From CAG-488 sp051881315 (lineage in GTDB: Bacteria; Bacillota; Clostridia; Oscillospirales; Acutalibacteraceae): a DNA stretch of 64,000 nt. Shown piece after piece: positions 31,910 to 40,854 of the stretch. The position numbers and the translations under genes are program-made. How positions within the stretch are numbered: the first letter of the stretch is position 1; every line of letters starts with the position of its first letter. The notes below the pieces were generated by a model. That model was given only the letters and a program-made list of their open reading frames with translations, had not been told where the DNA came from and made no database searches. Location of the stretch: positions 1 to 64,000 of the forward strand of contig JBJEPQ010000056.1 in the NCBI GenBank assembly GCA_051881315.1, in the 5' to 3' direction.

Positions 31910-31985
31910 TGGAGCGGATGACGGGGCTCGAACCCGCTACCTCCACCTTGGCAAGGTGGCGCTCTACCAGATGAGCTACATCCGC
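31910..31985 (-). tRNA. tRNA-Gly (anticodon GCC)
   Basis: 76 bases with encoded CCA. Acceptor GCGGATG/CATCCGC, anticodon loop TTGCCAA, T-loop TTCGAGC. Last gene of a four-tRNA cluster. Confidence 0.96.
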
Positions 31986-31988
31986 AAA

Positions 31989-32064
<76 letters not shown>

Positions 32065-32075
32065 AAAAGGAAAAA

Positions 32076-32152
32076 TGGCGACCCGGAACGGGCTCGAACC
32101 GTCGACCTCTAGCGTGACAGGCTAGCGTTCTAACCAACTGAACTACCGGGCC
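32076..32152 (-). tRNA. tRNA-Asp (anticodon GTC)
   Basis: 77 bases with encoded CCA. Acceptor GGCCCGG/CCGGGTC, anticodon stem CTAGC/GCTAG with loop CTGTCAC. Confidence 0.96.
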
Positions 32153-32155
32153 GTG

Positions 32156-32231
32156 TGGTGGGAACAACAGGGCTCGAACCTGTGACCCTCTGCTTGTAAG
32201 GCAGATGCTCTCCCAGCTGAGCTATGCTCCC
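32156..32231 (-). tRNA. tRNA-Val (anticodon TAC)
   Basis: 76 bases with encoded CCA. Acceptor GGGAGCA/TGTTCCC, anticodon stem CTGCC/AGCAG with loop TTACAAG region reading TAC. First gene of the cluster. Confidence 0.95.
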
Positions 32232-32285
32232 ATTCGCCATTTTTCTGATTGTCCGCAGCCGAGCTGTTGGCTGAGAACGTATGTT

Positions 32286-32313
32286 ATTATACCATAGTTT
32301 TTTGAAAATGCAA
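32286..32313 (-). promoter_or_regulatory. promoter of the tRNA cluster
   Basis: Minus-strand TTGCAT (32308-32313), a 16-base spacer and TATAAT (32286-32291), about 50 bases before tRNA-Val. Confidence 0.65.
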
Positions 32314-32334
32314 GTGTTTTTTAAAAATTTTTTA

Positions 32335-34317
32335 TTATTTTATCATCTCTATGAAATCGTCCTCGCTGATGACTTTTATTCCGAGGTCAGCCGCCTTTTG
32401 GAGCTTGCTTCCTGCCTCCTCGCCTGCAAGAACAAAATCCGTTTTCTTGGACACGGACGACGAGGTTTTTCCGCCGAAGCTCTCGATTATCTGAGCCGCC
32501 TCACTGCGCTTGTAGGTAGGCAGAGTTCCCGTCAGGACAAACACCTTGCCTGCAAATCTCATATCCTTGACTTCCTTGAGCGACTTCATATTAAGTCCTG
32601 CCGCCATCAGCTTGTCTATAAGCTCAAGGCTTTCGGGCATATTGAAATAGTCGGCAACGCTCTGCGCCATAATCGCACCGAAGCCGTCAATCGTCATTAT
32701 TTCATCAAAGCTTGCGTTCATCAGAGCGGTCATTGTGCCGAAGCGTTCGGAAAGAAGCTTCGCCGCCTTTTGACCGACATGACGTATTCCGAGGGCAAAA
32801 ATCAACTTTGAAAGGTCATTTTTCTTGGACTCTTTTATTGCTGTGACAAGATTGTTTGCGGACTGCTCCGCCATTCTTTCAAGCGGAATTATCTGCTCCG
32901 CCGTGAGCGAATATATATCCGCAGGGGTTTTAATAAGTCCCGATTTCACGAAAAGCTCGATATTGCTCTCGCCGAGTCCCTCAATATCCATTGCGTCACG
33001 CGAACAGAAATGAATCAGGTTTCTGAGTAGCTGTGCAGGGCAATCCGTATTCAGACAGCGCACCGCCGCCTCACCCTCCTCACGGATGACCTTTGCGCCG
33101 CACGAGGGGCAAAGCTCCGGCATATGATAAGGCTGTGAGTTTCCGCCGTGTTCAACAACGTTCAGAACCTCGGGAATGATGTCGCCTGCCTTACGTATTG
33201 TGACCGTGTCGCCTATTCTGATATCCTTTTCGGCAATAAAATCCTGATTGTGGAGAGTTGCACGGCTTATCATCGAGCCTGCGACCATAACGGGCTCAAA
33301 CACCGCCGTCGGCGTCAGAACGCCCGTTCTGCCGACATTGATTTCTATGTCCACTATCTTTGTCTGCTTCTCCTCGGGAGGATATTTGAAAGCAATAGCC
33401 CACTTCGGGAACTTCGATGTGCTTCCGAGCACCTCACGGTGGCTGAAATCATCGACCTTGATGACCGCTCCGTCTATATCAAAGGGCAGAGTACCCCTGA
33501 TCTCTCCGATACGCTCGACCTCTTTGATCGCCTCGTCAATGCTTATGCAGGGAGTGTAGAACGGAATTGTCTTGAATCCCAGCTCTTTAATATAGTCAAG
33601 CGACTGCTTGTGTCCTGTCAGCACCTTGCCGCTGATACGCTGAATATTAAAAACAAAAATGTCAAGTCTGCGCTTTGCCGTAACTTTAGGATCCTTTTGT
33701 CTGAGTGAGCCTGCCGCCGCATTTCTCGGATTTTTGAACGGCTTTTCCTCGTTATTCTCCTGCTGTTCAACGAGCTTCAGGAAAACCCCTCGGGGCATAT
33801 AGACCTCTCCCCTGACCTCAATCTCGTCAAGCTCCCTTTTAAGGCGCAGAGGAATTGATCCGACCGTGCAGAGATTTGCGGTGACGTCCTCACCGATATT
33901 GCCGTCACCCCTCGTTGAGCCTCTTTTGAAAACTCCGTTTTCATATTCAAGCGAAACGGAAAGTCCGTCAATCTTAGGCTCAACAACATAGGTTGCGTTC
34001 GGAACGGCTTCTTTAACTCTTTTGTCAAAGGCTCTCAGCTCATCAAGACTGAAAGCGTCCTGCAGGCTCTCCATTCGGACGGTGTGCTCAACAGGCTCAA
34101 ACTGTCCGTCTGCGCTTCCGCCGACACGTCTTGTCGGTGAATCGGGCGTGACAAGCTCAGGGAACTTATCCTCGATATCGGAAAGCTCCCTCATAAGCTT
34201 ATCATATTCAAAATCTTCAATCTCAGGGTTATCCTCAACATAATACTTGTAGCTGTGGTAATTGAGTATCTCCCTCAATTCCTTCGCACGCTCGGCAGAT
34301 CTTTCAAATTCACCCAT
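32335..34317 (-). CDS. ligA: NAD+-dependent DNA ligase
   Basis: 660-residue LigA, which seals nicks in replication and repair using NAD+. Domains in order: Ia (1-70, NAD-binding YHSYKYYVEDNPEI), adenylation domain with catalytic lysine K115 in VVEPKIDGLS, OB fold, a four-Cys zinc finger (CPSCG...CLNTDC, about 395-420), HhH region (GLGESNIE, GIRHVGQKAA) and a C-terminal BRCT domain (FAGKVFVLTGTLPTYKRSEA). I chose the ATG at 34317 with AGGGAAG upstream; an in-frame TTG-type extension of six codons covers that site. It is followed downstream by the tRNA cluster on the same strand. Confidence 0.97.
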   Translation of the reverse strand: MGEFERSAERAKELREILNYHSYKYYVEDNPEIEDFEYDKLMRELSDIEDKFPELVTPDSPTRRVGGSADGQFEPVEHTVRMESLQDAFSLDELRAFDKRVKEAVPNATYVVEPKIDGLSVSLEYENGVFKRGSTRGDGNIGEDVTANLCTVGSIPLRLKRELDEIEVRGEVYMPRGVFLKLVEQQENNEEKPFKNPRNAAAGSLRQKDPKVTAKRRLDIFVFNIQRISGKVLTGHKQSLDYIKELGFKTIPFYTPCISIDEAIKEVERIGEIRGTLPFDIDGAVIKVDDFSHREVLGSTSKFPKWAIAFKYPPEEKQTKIVDIEINVGRTGVLTPTAVFEPVMVAGSMISRATLHNQDFIAEKDIRIGDTVTIRKAGDIIPEVLNVVEHGGNSQPYHMPELCPSCGAKVIREEGEAAVRCLNTDCPAQLLRNLIHFCSRDAMDIEGLGESNIELFVKSGLIKTPADIYSLTAEQIIPLERMAEQSANNLVTAIKESKKNDLSKLIFALGIRHVGQKAAKLLSERFGTMTALMNASFDEIMTIDGFGAIMAQSVADYFNMPESLELIDKLMAAGLNMKSLKEVKDMRFAGKVFVLTGTLPTYKRSEAAQIIESFGGKTSSSVSKKTDFVLAGEEAGSKLQKAADLGIKVISEDDFIEMIK

Positions 34318-34398
34318 AACGACACTTCCCTGCAAATTAGTACGGAACTAAAATCATCTTTTGTTATTATACCAAATCCGAACGGAATTTACAACTTC

Positions 34399-35022
34399 TC
34401 AGCGAATTATTTCGGCAAAAGTTTGCGGAGTTATTCCGACAACAATACTTTCGGCAATACACACATTGGTACTGTAAGGCACAACAATAACATTGCCCGA
34501 ATGAATAATATATGTATTCACCGTGATATCAAGCATTATCCTGTGATGCGTCTGATTTACTCCTGCCGCAGTAAACTCGTTGGAAAAGTTGGTTGTTGTA
34601 ATTCCCGTCATAACAAAAACCATCGGCATCTTAGGTCCTCTGCCGTTGATAAACTGTTCGCTGAAAAGCACCGTGACGGGAATTTTTATCACATAGGACT
34701 TCATCTCGTTTATAATATTGTCGATCTCCGTACCGATATTATTGCCGATTTTGTTCAGGGCATATGCGTCGGTTGTGACGGAAACGATGTTGCCGTTTTC
34801 ATCCCGTCCGAATTTAATAAGATCGCTGTATTTCACCCTGTCGGTGTCAAGCGACTTTTCTATGCCCGCCGTTGCCGCCGACGAAGCGGCGTCCCTTGCC
34901 GCATAATTGAGCAGATCCTTGCGGACATTGGAAATTCTCACTTCCGCCAATATAAGCAAAGCCCCGATCGCCACGGTCAGAAAAGCCACGGCAATCGGGG
35001 TAAATTTCCTTTTTCGTTTCAA
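34399..35022 (-). CDS. yunB: sporulation protein YunB
   Basis: 207-residue YunB-family protein. It has an N-terminal membrane anchor (residues about 10-27 after a basic KRKRK start), then conserved ARDAASSAATAGIEKSL and a C-terminal DITVNTYIIHSGN...STNVCIAESIVVG segment. In Bacillus YunB is a mother-cell protein needed for normal spore formation; its biochemical role is unknown. The start is a TTG at 35022 behind GGCGGTGAG. A CATAGTAT just upstream (35042-35049 on the minus strand) resembles a sigma-E -10 box, although no clear -35 is seen. Confidence 0.88.
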   Translation of the reverse strand: MKRKRKFTPIAVAFLTVAIGALLILAEVRISNVRKDLLNYAARDAASSAATAGIEKSLDTDRVKYSDLIKFGRDENGNIVSVTTDAYALNKIGNNIGTEIDNIINEMKSYVIKIPVTVLFSEQFINGRGPKMPMVFVMTGITTTNFSNEFTAAGVNQTHHRIMLDITVNTYIIHSGNVIVVPYSTNVCIAESIVVGITPQTFAEIIR

Positions 35023-35088
35023 TTATCTCACCGCCTATTTTATACTATGCGGCGGTAAGCAAACGAGCAACACTTTCGGTTGTAAATA

Positions 35089-36204
35089 TCAGTCAAGGAA
35101 ATCCTTGAGCTTCTTGCTTCTGCTGGGATGACGAAGCTTTCTGAGAGCCTTGGCTTCGATCTGACGGATACGCTCACGGGTAACGTCAAATTCCTTGCCG
35201 ACCTCCTCAAGGGTGTGAGGATGTCCGCCCTCAAGACCGAAACGCAGAGCAAGCACCTTAGCCTCACGGGGAGTAAGGGTTTCAAGCACATCGTCAAGCT
35301 GTTCCTTGAGAAGCAGGATTGAAGCCGCATCTGCCGGTGCCGGAGCGTCGTCGTCGGGAATGAAGTCGCCGAGATGGCTGTCCTCCTCCTCACCGATGGG
35401 AGTTTCAAGCGAAACGGGCTCCTGAGCGACACGAAGTATTTCACGCACCTTGGAAACAGGCATGGAAAGCTCCTGAGCTATTTCCTCTGCGCTAGGATCT
35501 CTGCCGTTCTTATGAAGAAGCTGGCTGTTGGTTTTCTTGACCTTGTTGATCGTTTCAACCATATGCACGGGGATACGGATAGTCCTTGCCTGATCTGCAA
35601 TCGCACGGGTGATAGCCTGTCTGATCCACCATGTTGCATAGGTCGAGAACTTAAATCCCTTTGTATAATCGAACTTATCAACCGCCTTGATAAGACCGAG
35701 GTTTCCCTCCTGAATGAGATCGAGGAAGTGCATACCTCTGCCGACATATCTTTTTGCGATTGAAACCACAAGACGAAGGTTAGCCTCTGCAAGACGTTTC
35801 TTTGCGGCGGCGTCGTCATCGTTTATTCTCATAGCAAGGTCGATCTCCTCCTCGGCGGTAAGAAGCGGAATACGTCCGATCTCCTTGAGATAAACCTTGA
35901 CCGGATCGTCTGCGCCCTGATTTTTGTCATCGACATCCTCGGTTGAAAGCTCCGCCGACTTCGGCATATCCATATCGAAGTCAACATTCTCAAGATCGAC
36001 GTTTGAAAGATCGTCAACAAGCTCGATATTCTGATTTTCGATGGTTTCATAGAACTTGTCGAGATCCTCAAGATCAAGATCAACATCAAGAATCGCCTGA
36101 TCGATATCCTGAGTTGTGAGCTTGCCGTTAGCCTTACCTTTTTCGATAAGGCTTTTGAGAATGCTCTTTTTGTCCATCGGTGTTGTCATTGCATTGTTTT
36201 CCAT
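35089..36204 (-). CDS. rpoD: RNA polymerase primary sigma factor
   Basis: 371-residue sigma-A. An acidic N-terminal region 1.1 (about 1-85) is followed by region 1.2 (DDPVKVYLKEIGRIPLLT), region 2 with the RpoD box (LIQEGNLGLIKAVDKFDYTKGFKFSTYATWWIRQAI), region 3, and region 4 with the -35 HTH (TLEEVGKEFDVTRERIRQIEAKALRKLR). It directs transcription of housekeeping genes; many consensus TTGACA/TATAAT promoters in this window fit it. It starts at ATG 36204 with AGGAG upstream, 15 bases after dnaG, the classic dnaG-rpoD arrangement. Confidence 0.98.
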   Translation of the reverse strand: MENNAMTTPMDKKSILKSLIEKGKANGKLTTQDIDQAILDVDLDLEDLDKFYETIENQNIELVDDLSNVDLENVDFDMDMPKSAELSTEDVDDKNQGADDPVKVYLKEIGRIPLLTAEEEIDLAMRINDDDAAAKKRLAEANLRLVVSIAKRYVGRGMHFLDLIQEGNLGLIKAVDKFDYTKGFKFSTYATWWIRQAITRAIADQARTIRIPVHMVETINKVKKTNSQLLHKNGRDPSAEEIAQELSMPVSKVREILRVAQEPVSLETPIGEEEDSHLGDFIPDDDAPAPADAASILLLKEQLDDVLETLTPREAKVLALRFGLEGGHPHTLEEVGKEFDVTRERIRQIEAKALRKLRHPSRSKKLKDFLD

Positions 36205-36219
36205 ACCTTTACTCCTTGT

Positions 36220-37980
36220 TTAACTTCCGTTACGGTTTTTGAAAAGATTTCTGAATTCCTCGTCGCTGAGCTGTGACGCATCGGAAACAGTCATCTTATT
36301 TTTTTCTTTTTCAAGAACTTTTATACAATCGTCACATTCCGTGACGGTATTGCTGAGTTTATCTCGCATTGAAACGAATTGAGCTATTCTGCCCATTTCC
36401 TCGGGGGTGAATTCCGAGGATAGCAAGGAAAGCTCAGTTCCCCTGCCGCTGTCGAGCCTGTCCGCAAGAGCAGTCCAAACCCGTCGGTTGAAGTCGGTCA
36501 CGAAAAGCTCCGGGCTGATCTTATCCTTGATTTTACTGTAAAAATCGGGATTTTGCATTATCGTTGCAATGAGCGTTTCCTCCGCCCTCGCCGCCTTATA
36601 ATGCTTGTTTCTTTCGGGATTTACGTTATCCTTGGGCATCACGGTTTCACGGACAATTTCTTTGAACTGTTCCTTGCTCTGCGCCTTTGAACGCCGCTTG
36701 TATGCCCTCTTGATTTCCTGCATCACCGCATCCTTGCTGACGGACATCTCGGTTGAAAGCTTTGCGGCATACATATCCTGCTCAATCGGATTTCCTTTTG
36801 AAAGGATATCTGCCGCCGCAGTCAGGAACTTCGTCTTGCCGTCGATCGTGTCGATATCATACTTTTCACGCTCACGGAGAATACTGTATTCAATATCGTT
36901 TGCAGCGCCGTCAAGGAGCTTCTGAAACCGCTCTCTGCCGTAATTCTTGATGATCTCGTCGGGATCCTTGCCCCCTGCAAGCTTCAGCACTCTTATTTTA
37001 AGTCCTGTTTCTCCGAATATTCCGATCGCACGCTTCGTTGCTTTCTGACCTGCCTCATCGGAGTCATAGGACAGTATTACCTCATCGGTGTACCTGGCAA
37101 TCAGCCTTGCCTGCTCCTGCGTCAAAGCCGTGCCGAGACAGGCAATCGAATTTGTAAAGCCTGCCTGATGCAGGGCGATAACGTCCATATATCCCTCGGC
37201 AACGATGAGGTTGTCCGGGTTGCCGTTCTTGGCAAAATTTAGGGCAAAAACTCCGTTGCTTTTCTTATAGACGAGGGTATCCGAGGTGTTGATATACTTG
37301 GGCTTCGAGTCGTCCAGCACACGTCCGCCGAAAGCAATCACATTTCCCCTGAGGTCAATTATCGGCACCATTGCACGGTTTCTGAAATTATCGTAATAGC
37401 TGACTCTGCCGTTCTTTTCGCTCTTTTTTACAAGATTTGCGTCATAAAGCTCCTGATTTGTGAAGCCCTTGGAGTGCATATGCTTCGTCAGAGCGTCCCA
37501 CGAATCGGGCGCATAGCCAAGTCCGAAATGCTTTATCGTCTGAATTGACAGGCGGCGCTGATTTGCAAAATAGTCAAATCCGATTTTGCCTTGCTCGGAC
37601 ATCATCGTCTGATGAAAAAATCTTGCCGCCTCTCGGTTTGCCGCCAAAATGCGCTGACGGTGCTTGACAAGAGTATCGTCGTAACCGTCCTCGGGCATCT
37701 TCATTCCTGCCCTGTCGGCAAGCATTTTAACCGCCTCAACATAGTCGAGGTTTTCAATTCTACGCATAAAGGTTATTGCGTCGCCGCCCGCTCCGCAGCC
37801 GAAGCAGTAAAACGACTGGTTTTCGGGATACACGGTAAAGGACGGAGTTTTCTCGTTATGGAACGGGCAAAGTCCCTTTGGATTTCTGCCCCTTTTGGAG
37901 AGGTTGACATACTGAGAAATAAGGCTTTCTATATCCGTTCTTGAGCGCAGTTCGCTCAGAAATTCATCGCTTATCGCCAT
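36220..37980 (-). CDS. dnaG: DNA primase
   Basis: 586-residue primase that lays RNA primers for replication. The N-terminal CHC2 zinc finger has C38, H41, C59 and C62 (CPFH...CFGCG). The catalytic core carries RNRAMVPIIDLRGNVIAFGGR and the TOPRIM domain with VAEGYMDVIALHQAGF and the acidic SYDSDEAG. A helical C-terminal helicase-binding domain follows. It starts at ATG 37980. It is followed 15 bases later by rpoD and preceded at 27 bases by dgt, so these may be one long leftward transcript (yigZ may start it). Confidence 0.98.
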   Translation of the reverse strand: MAISDEFLSELRSRTDIESLISQYVNLSKRGRNPKGLCPFHNEKTPSFTVYPENQSFYCFGCGAGGDAITFMRRIENLDYVEAVKMLADRAGMKMPEDGYDDTLVKHRQRILAANREAARFFHQTMMSEQGKIGFDYFANQRRLSIQTIKHFGLGYAPDSWDALTKHMHSKGFTNQELYDANLVKKSEKNGRVSYYDNFRNRAMVPIIDLRGNVIAFGGRVLDDSKPKYINTSDTLVYKKSNGVFALNFAKNGNPDNLIVAEGYMDVIALHQAGFTNSIACLGTALTQEQARLIARYTDEVILSYDSDEAGQKATKRAIGIFGETGLKIRVLKLAGGKDPDEIIKNYGRERFQKLLDGAANDIEYSILREREKYDIDTIDGKTKFLTAAADILSKGNPIEQDMYAAKLSTEMSVSKDAVMQEIKRAYKRRSKAQSKEQFKEIVRETVMPKDNVNPERNKHYKAARAEETLIATIMQNPDFYSKIKDKISPELFVTDFNRRVWTALADRLDSGRGTELSLLSSEFTPEEMGRIAQFVSMRDKLSNTVTECDDCIKVLEKEKNKMTVSDASQLSDEEFRNLFKNRNGS

Positions 37981-38007
37981 AATGTCAGCCTCCTTTCGGT
38001 TATATCA

Positions 38008-39012
38008 TCAGACCATCATCCACGAATTAGGCACAAAAAGCCTTTCAAACGTGCTGACGGCAAATCTGTCCGTCATTCCTGCAACATAATCGCAGACCGC
38101 ACGTTCAACGCCCTCTCTTTCGCTTATCTTTATGTAAAGCTCGGGCATCTCGTCGGGGTGGTTAAGATAGTATTCATAAAGCCATTTTATCATCTCAACC
38201 GCCTTGGTTTCCTCACTCTTGCAGGCAGGGTTTGTATAAACCCTTTCAAACATAAAGGAATGTAAGGCGGCAAAAGCGTCGGCGCAGTCCTCGCCGAGTA
38301 TTATATCATCCTTGCTGTTATTGACGACCGATTTTACCAACTTGTCAATTCTCTGACTTTTGGAATATCCGAGAGCGTCACGGATATCGGAGGGAATGTC
38401 CTCCTCTTTCATCACACCTGCGTGGACAGCATCGTCAATGTCGTGATTTATATATGCTATTCTGTCGGCAAGGCGCACTATCCTGCCCTCAAGGGTTGCC
38501 GCTTCCTCACCGTTAGTGTGTCGGTCAATTCCGTTCCTGACCTCCCATGTGAGGTTCAGTCCCTTGCCCTCTTTTTCAATAACGTCCACCACTCTCACGC
38601 TCTGCTCATAGTGGCGGAAGCCGCCGTAGCAAACGCTGTTGAGCGCACGCTCGCCCGCATGGCCGAACGGTGTGTGGCCGAGATCGTGTCCGAGTGCAAT
38701 CGCCTCCGTCAAGGTTTCGTTAAGCCTTAAACAGACGGCGATCGTCCTTGCGATCTGAGCAACCTCAAGGGTGTGGGTAAGACGGGTTCGATAATAATCG
38801 CCCTGCGGCGAAAGGAAAACCTGAGTTTTGTGCTTCAGACGGCGGAAAGAATTGCTGTGTATCACTCGGTCACGGTCATGCTGAAAACAGGTTCTCAGCT
38901 CGGTTTCAGGCTCGTCAACAAGTCTGCCCCTGCTCTGATCCGAAAAGCAGGCGTTACCGCTTAAAATGAGATGCTCATTTTCGCAAATCGTTTCCCTGAC
39001 TGTTTTTTGCAT
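38008..39012 (-). CDS. dgt: dGTPase-like deoxynucleoside triphosphate triphosphohydrolase
   Basis: 334-residue HD-domain enzyme that removes triphosphate from dNTPs. Recognisable parts: the N-terminal substrate motif RTCFQHDRDRVIHSNSFRRLKHKTQVF (about 41-67), the HD motif GHDLGHTPFGHAGE (metal-binding His-Asp, about 109-122), and RLADRIAYINHDIDDA (second metal Asp). In Clostridia this gene often lies upstream of dnaG, as here. It begins at ATG 39012 after GGAGGT. Substrate preference cannot be read from sequence. Confidence 0.9.
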   Translation of the reverse strand: MQKTVRETICENEHLILSGNACFSDQSRGRLVDEPETELRTCFQHDRDRVIHSNSFRRLKHKTQVFLSPQGDYYRTRLTHTLEVAQIARTIAVCLRLNETLTEAIALGHDLGHTPFGHAGERALNSVCYGGFRHYEQSVRVVDVIEKEGKGLNLTWEVRNGIDRHTNGEEAATLEGRIVRLADRIAYINHDIDDAVHAGVMKEEDIPSDIRDALGYSKSQRIDKLVKSVVNNSKDDIILGEDCADAFAALHSFMFERVYTNPACKSEETKAVEMIKWLYEYYLNHPDEMPELYIKISEREGVERAVCDYVAGMTDRFAVSTFERLFVPNSWMMV

Positions 39013-39104
39013 ACGTCTTACCTCCCGTCCGAAAATGGGAATGTCCCCGACTCAGGACTACAATAATTATATACTCCGTTTTTCGCCTTTTTCCTTTAAA
39101 AAAT

Positions 39105-39722
39105 TTAAAAATTTTTAAATTCTTCTCCGATTTCTTCACTGCGGAACTTTCCGAGGCTTAAATCAATCAGCTTTTTTTCAAAGTTATCAACATCACCGAC
39201 AGGCATTTTGAACGTGACCGTTACCGTGTCGGCAAAATCCGTGCCGTCAATCACTCCGCCACATTCGGGGATCAAGGAATTGAGCCTGCCGTAGAAATTG
39301 TAATCACAGCAGACACGAAGCACCTTGCAAAGCTTCATCGTGATTATTCCGCCTGCATCAACGGCGATCTTTGCCGTGTGGGAATACGCCCTGACAAGTC
39401 CGCCCGTGCCGAGGAGTGTGCCGCCGAAATAGCGTGTGGCAACAACAACACAGTCCGTCAGCTCCTCCTTTAGAAGAACATCGAGGACGGGTATGCCTGC
39501 CGTACCCTGCGGCTCGCCGTCGTCGGAGTAGCGGCGGATCTGTCCGTCACGCAGAACATAAGCATAGACATTGTGAGTAGCGTCCCAATGCTTAGATTTT
39601 ATTTCATTGATAAAGGCAACCGCCTCGTCCTGAGTTGTGACAGGCTTTATATAACCGATAAATCTCGACTTTTTCTCGACAAATTCGTCATTTGCAGCTT
39701 TGCCGACAGTTCTGTATTCCAT
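39105..39722 (-). CDS. YigZ/IMPACT-family protein
   Basis: 205-residue member of the UPF0029/IMPACT family. The conserved core includes KKSRFIGYIKPV, KHWDATHNVYAYVLRDGQIRRYSDDGEPQGTAGIPVLDVL and TRYFGGTLLGTGGLVRAYSHTAKIA. A C-terminal domain (about 135-205) has the EF-G domain IV-like fold seen in YigZ. The molecular role in bacteria is not settled; eukaryotic IMPACT controls translation. ATG 39722 has AGGAG upstream. It lies between dgt and rpmE on the same strand. Confidence 0.88.
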   Translation of the reverse strand: MEYRTVGKAANDEFVEKKSRFIGYIKPVTTQDEAVAFINEIKSKHWDATHNVYAYVLRDGQIRRYSDDGEPQGTAGIPVLDVLLKEELTDCVVVATRYFGGTLLGTGGLVRAYSHTAKIAVDAGGIITMKLCKVLRVCCDYNFYGRLNSLIPECGGVIDGTDFADTVTVTFKMPVGDVDNFEKKLIDLSLGKFRSEEIGEEFKNF

Positions 39723-39783
39723 AGGCGGCTCCTTTCAGACAGGTTAAAAAAAGACGGTGTAAAACACCGCCTTTTCTTCATAA

Positions 39784-39987
39784 TTATTTAGACAAATTGA
39801 AACGCTTATTGAAGCGGTCAACACGTCCGCCGGTGTCAACAAGCTTCTGCTTACCTGTAAAGAACGGGTGACATTTTGAGCAGATATCAACACGCAAATC
39901 TTTCTTTGTAGAACAAGTCTTTATCTCATTACCGCAAGCACAACGAACGACTGTCTCTTCGTACTTAGGATGAATTCCTTCCTTCAT
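39784..39987 (-). CDS. rpmE: 50S ribosomal protein L31
   Basis: 67-residue L31 of the zinc-binding (C+) type. Cysteines are at CACG near residue 16, C near 25 (KTCS) and CSKC near 37-40, with the family ending HPFFTGKQKLVDTGGRVDRFNKRF. I start at ATG 39987, preceded by GAGGTG; a longer in-frame reading covers that site. The zinc-binding form is the one replaced by a Cys-free form under zinc shortage in other Firmicutes, and a zinc uptake operon lies nearby at 40.8-43.7 kb, though no link is shown. Confidence 0.95.
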   Translation of the reverse strand: MKEGIHPKYEETVVRCACGNEIKTCSTKKDLRVDICSKCHPFFTGKQKLVDTGGRVDRFNKRFNLSK

Positions 39988-40071
39988 GTGTTTCACCTCT
40001 TTCGATATATTCACGCAAAAGCTATTTTAACACAGGTTTTCAGAAAATGCAATAGCTTTACAAAATATTTT

Positions 40072-40140
40072 TAAAAAAACAGATCCCGTCTTTTGACAGG
40101 ATCCGTTAAAGTAAAACAGCCGTTATAAAAACGACTGTTT
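40072..40140 (-). terminator. tandem terminators after the 5S rRNA
   Basis: Two minus-strand hairpins follow the 5S gene: AAACAGTCGTT with AACGGCTGTTT (40113-40140), then GATCCTGTC with GACGGGATC (40082-40103) followed by GTTTTTTT. Confidence 0.8.
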
Positions 40141-40146
40141 GGTTAT

Positions 40147-40262
40147 GTCGGCGTCGCCTTATCTTCCCGGGCGGCTGCCCACCAAGTATTTTCAGCGCGG
40201 AAGAGCTTAACTACCGTGTTCGGGATGGGAACGGGTGGACCCTCTTCGCCATCAACACCGAC
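40147..40262 (-). rRNA. rrf: solitary 5S ribosomal RNA
   Basis: About 116 bases matching bacterial 5S rRNA on the minus strand. It begins GTCGGTGTTGATGGCG, contains the conserved CGAACACGG and the AAGCTCTTC region, and ends in GGCGACGCCGAC, which pairs with its 5' end. No 16S or 23S lies upstream; instead the flavin reductase gene (40345-40833) is there, and a perfect promoter is found 36 bases upstream. It is therefore a single-gene 5S unit. Confidence 0.93.
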
Positions 40263-40297
40263 TGTGTTGGGAACTGCTGTTCCCAAGCGACTTCATC

Positions 40298-40326
40298 ATT
40301 ATATATCGGGTTGTTCTGTTTGTCAA
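40298..40326 (-). promoter_or_regulatory. promoter of the solitary 5S gene
   Basis: Minus-strand TTGACA (40321-40326), a 17-base spacer and TATAAT (40298-40303). A consensus strong promoter, placed to start about 30 bases before the 5S gene. Confidence 0.85.
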
Positions 40327-40344
40327 GACTTTTTTGCAAGTTTT

Positions 40345-40833
40345 TTAATTTTTTTCGATAACTTTTTCAATCTCACCGACATAGATATAATGATAGTCGG
40401 CATTTTTATAGTTTTCCTCGATCGTTTTGTCGATAAAGCCTGCGTTGTCCAAGCTCTGAACTGCAATCTTTTTGCATTTTATCACAAGCCTTGCTTCGGC
40501 AGGATAAACCGCTTCGCCGTCGGAGGCAACGCTCAGACCTGCCTTTGCCGCCTTGTCACAATCCCTGCCCGACACTCTGCCGCAAAGGCGCAGAGCGTCC
40601 TTATACTTCCCGTCAAAGAAGCTGAGCGTGAAATAATCCTGCTCGTCGAGGAATTTCTTTGTGTATCTCTGCGGACGGATAAAGATGAAAACAACATCCC
40701 TGCCCCAAAGCTCGCCTACTCCGCCCCAGCTCACCGTCATGGTGTTCCAGCTTTCGGGCGTGCCTGCGCTGACAAGCGCCCAATCATCGGCGATGAGCTT
40801 AACGGGATTTTCTTTTAATTCTTTGATTGTCAT
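40345..40833 (-). CDS. flavin reductase-like FMN-binding protein
   Basis: 162-residue protein of the flavin reductase-like domain family. The N-terminal half reads WALVSAGTPESWNTMTVSWGGVGELWGRDVVFIFIRPQRYTKKFLDEQDYFTLSFF, which is the FMN-binding beta barrel, and the C-terminal half forms its last strands (HYIYVGEIEKVI). Such proteins bind FMN and often reduce it or a metal chelate. The physiological role is unknown. It starts at ATG 40833 with GAGGTGG upstream, 21 bases after znuB, and may be part of the same transcript. It is the last gene before the 5S unit. Confidence 0.85.
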   Translation of the reverse strand: MTIKELKENPVKLIADDWALVSAGTPESWNTMTVSWGGVGELWGRDVVFIFIRPQRYTKKFLDEQDYFTLSFFDGKYKDALRLCGRVSGRDCDKAAKAGLSVASDGEAVYPAEARLVIKCKKIAVQSLDNAGFIDKTIEENYKNADYHYIYVGEIEKVIEKN

Positions 40834-40854
40834 AATACCACCTCATAGATCAAT

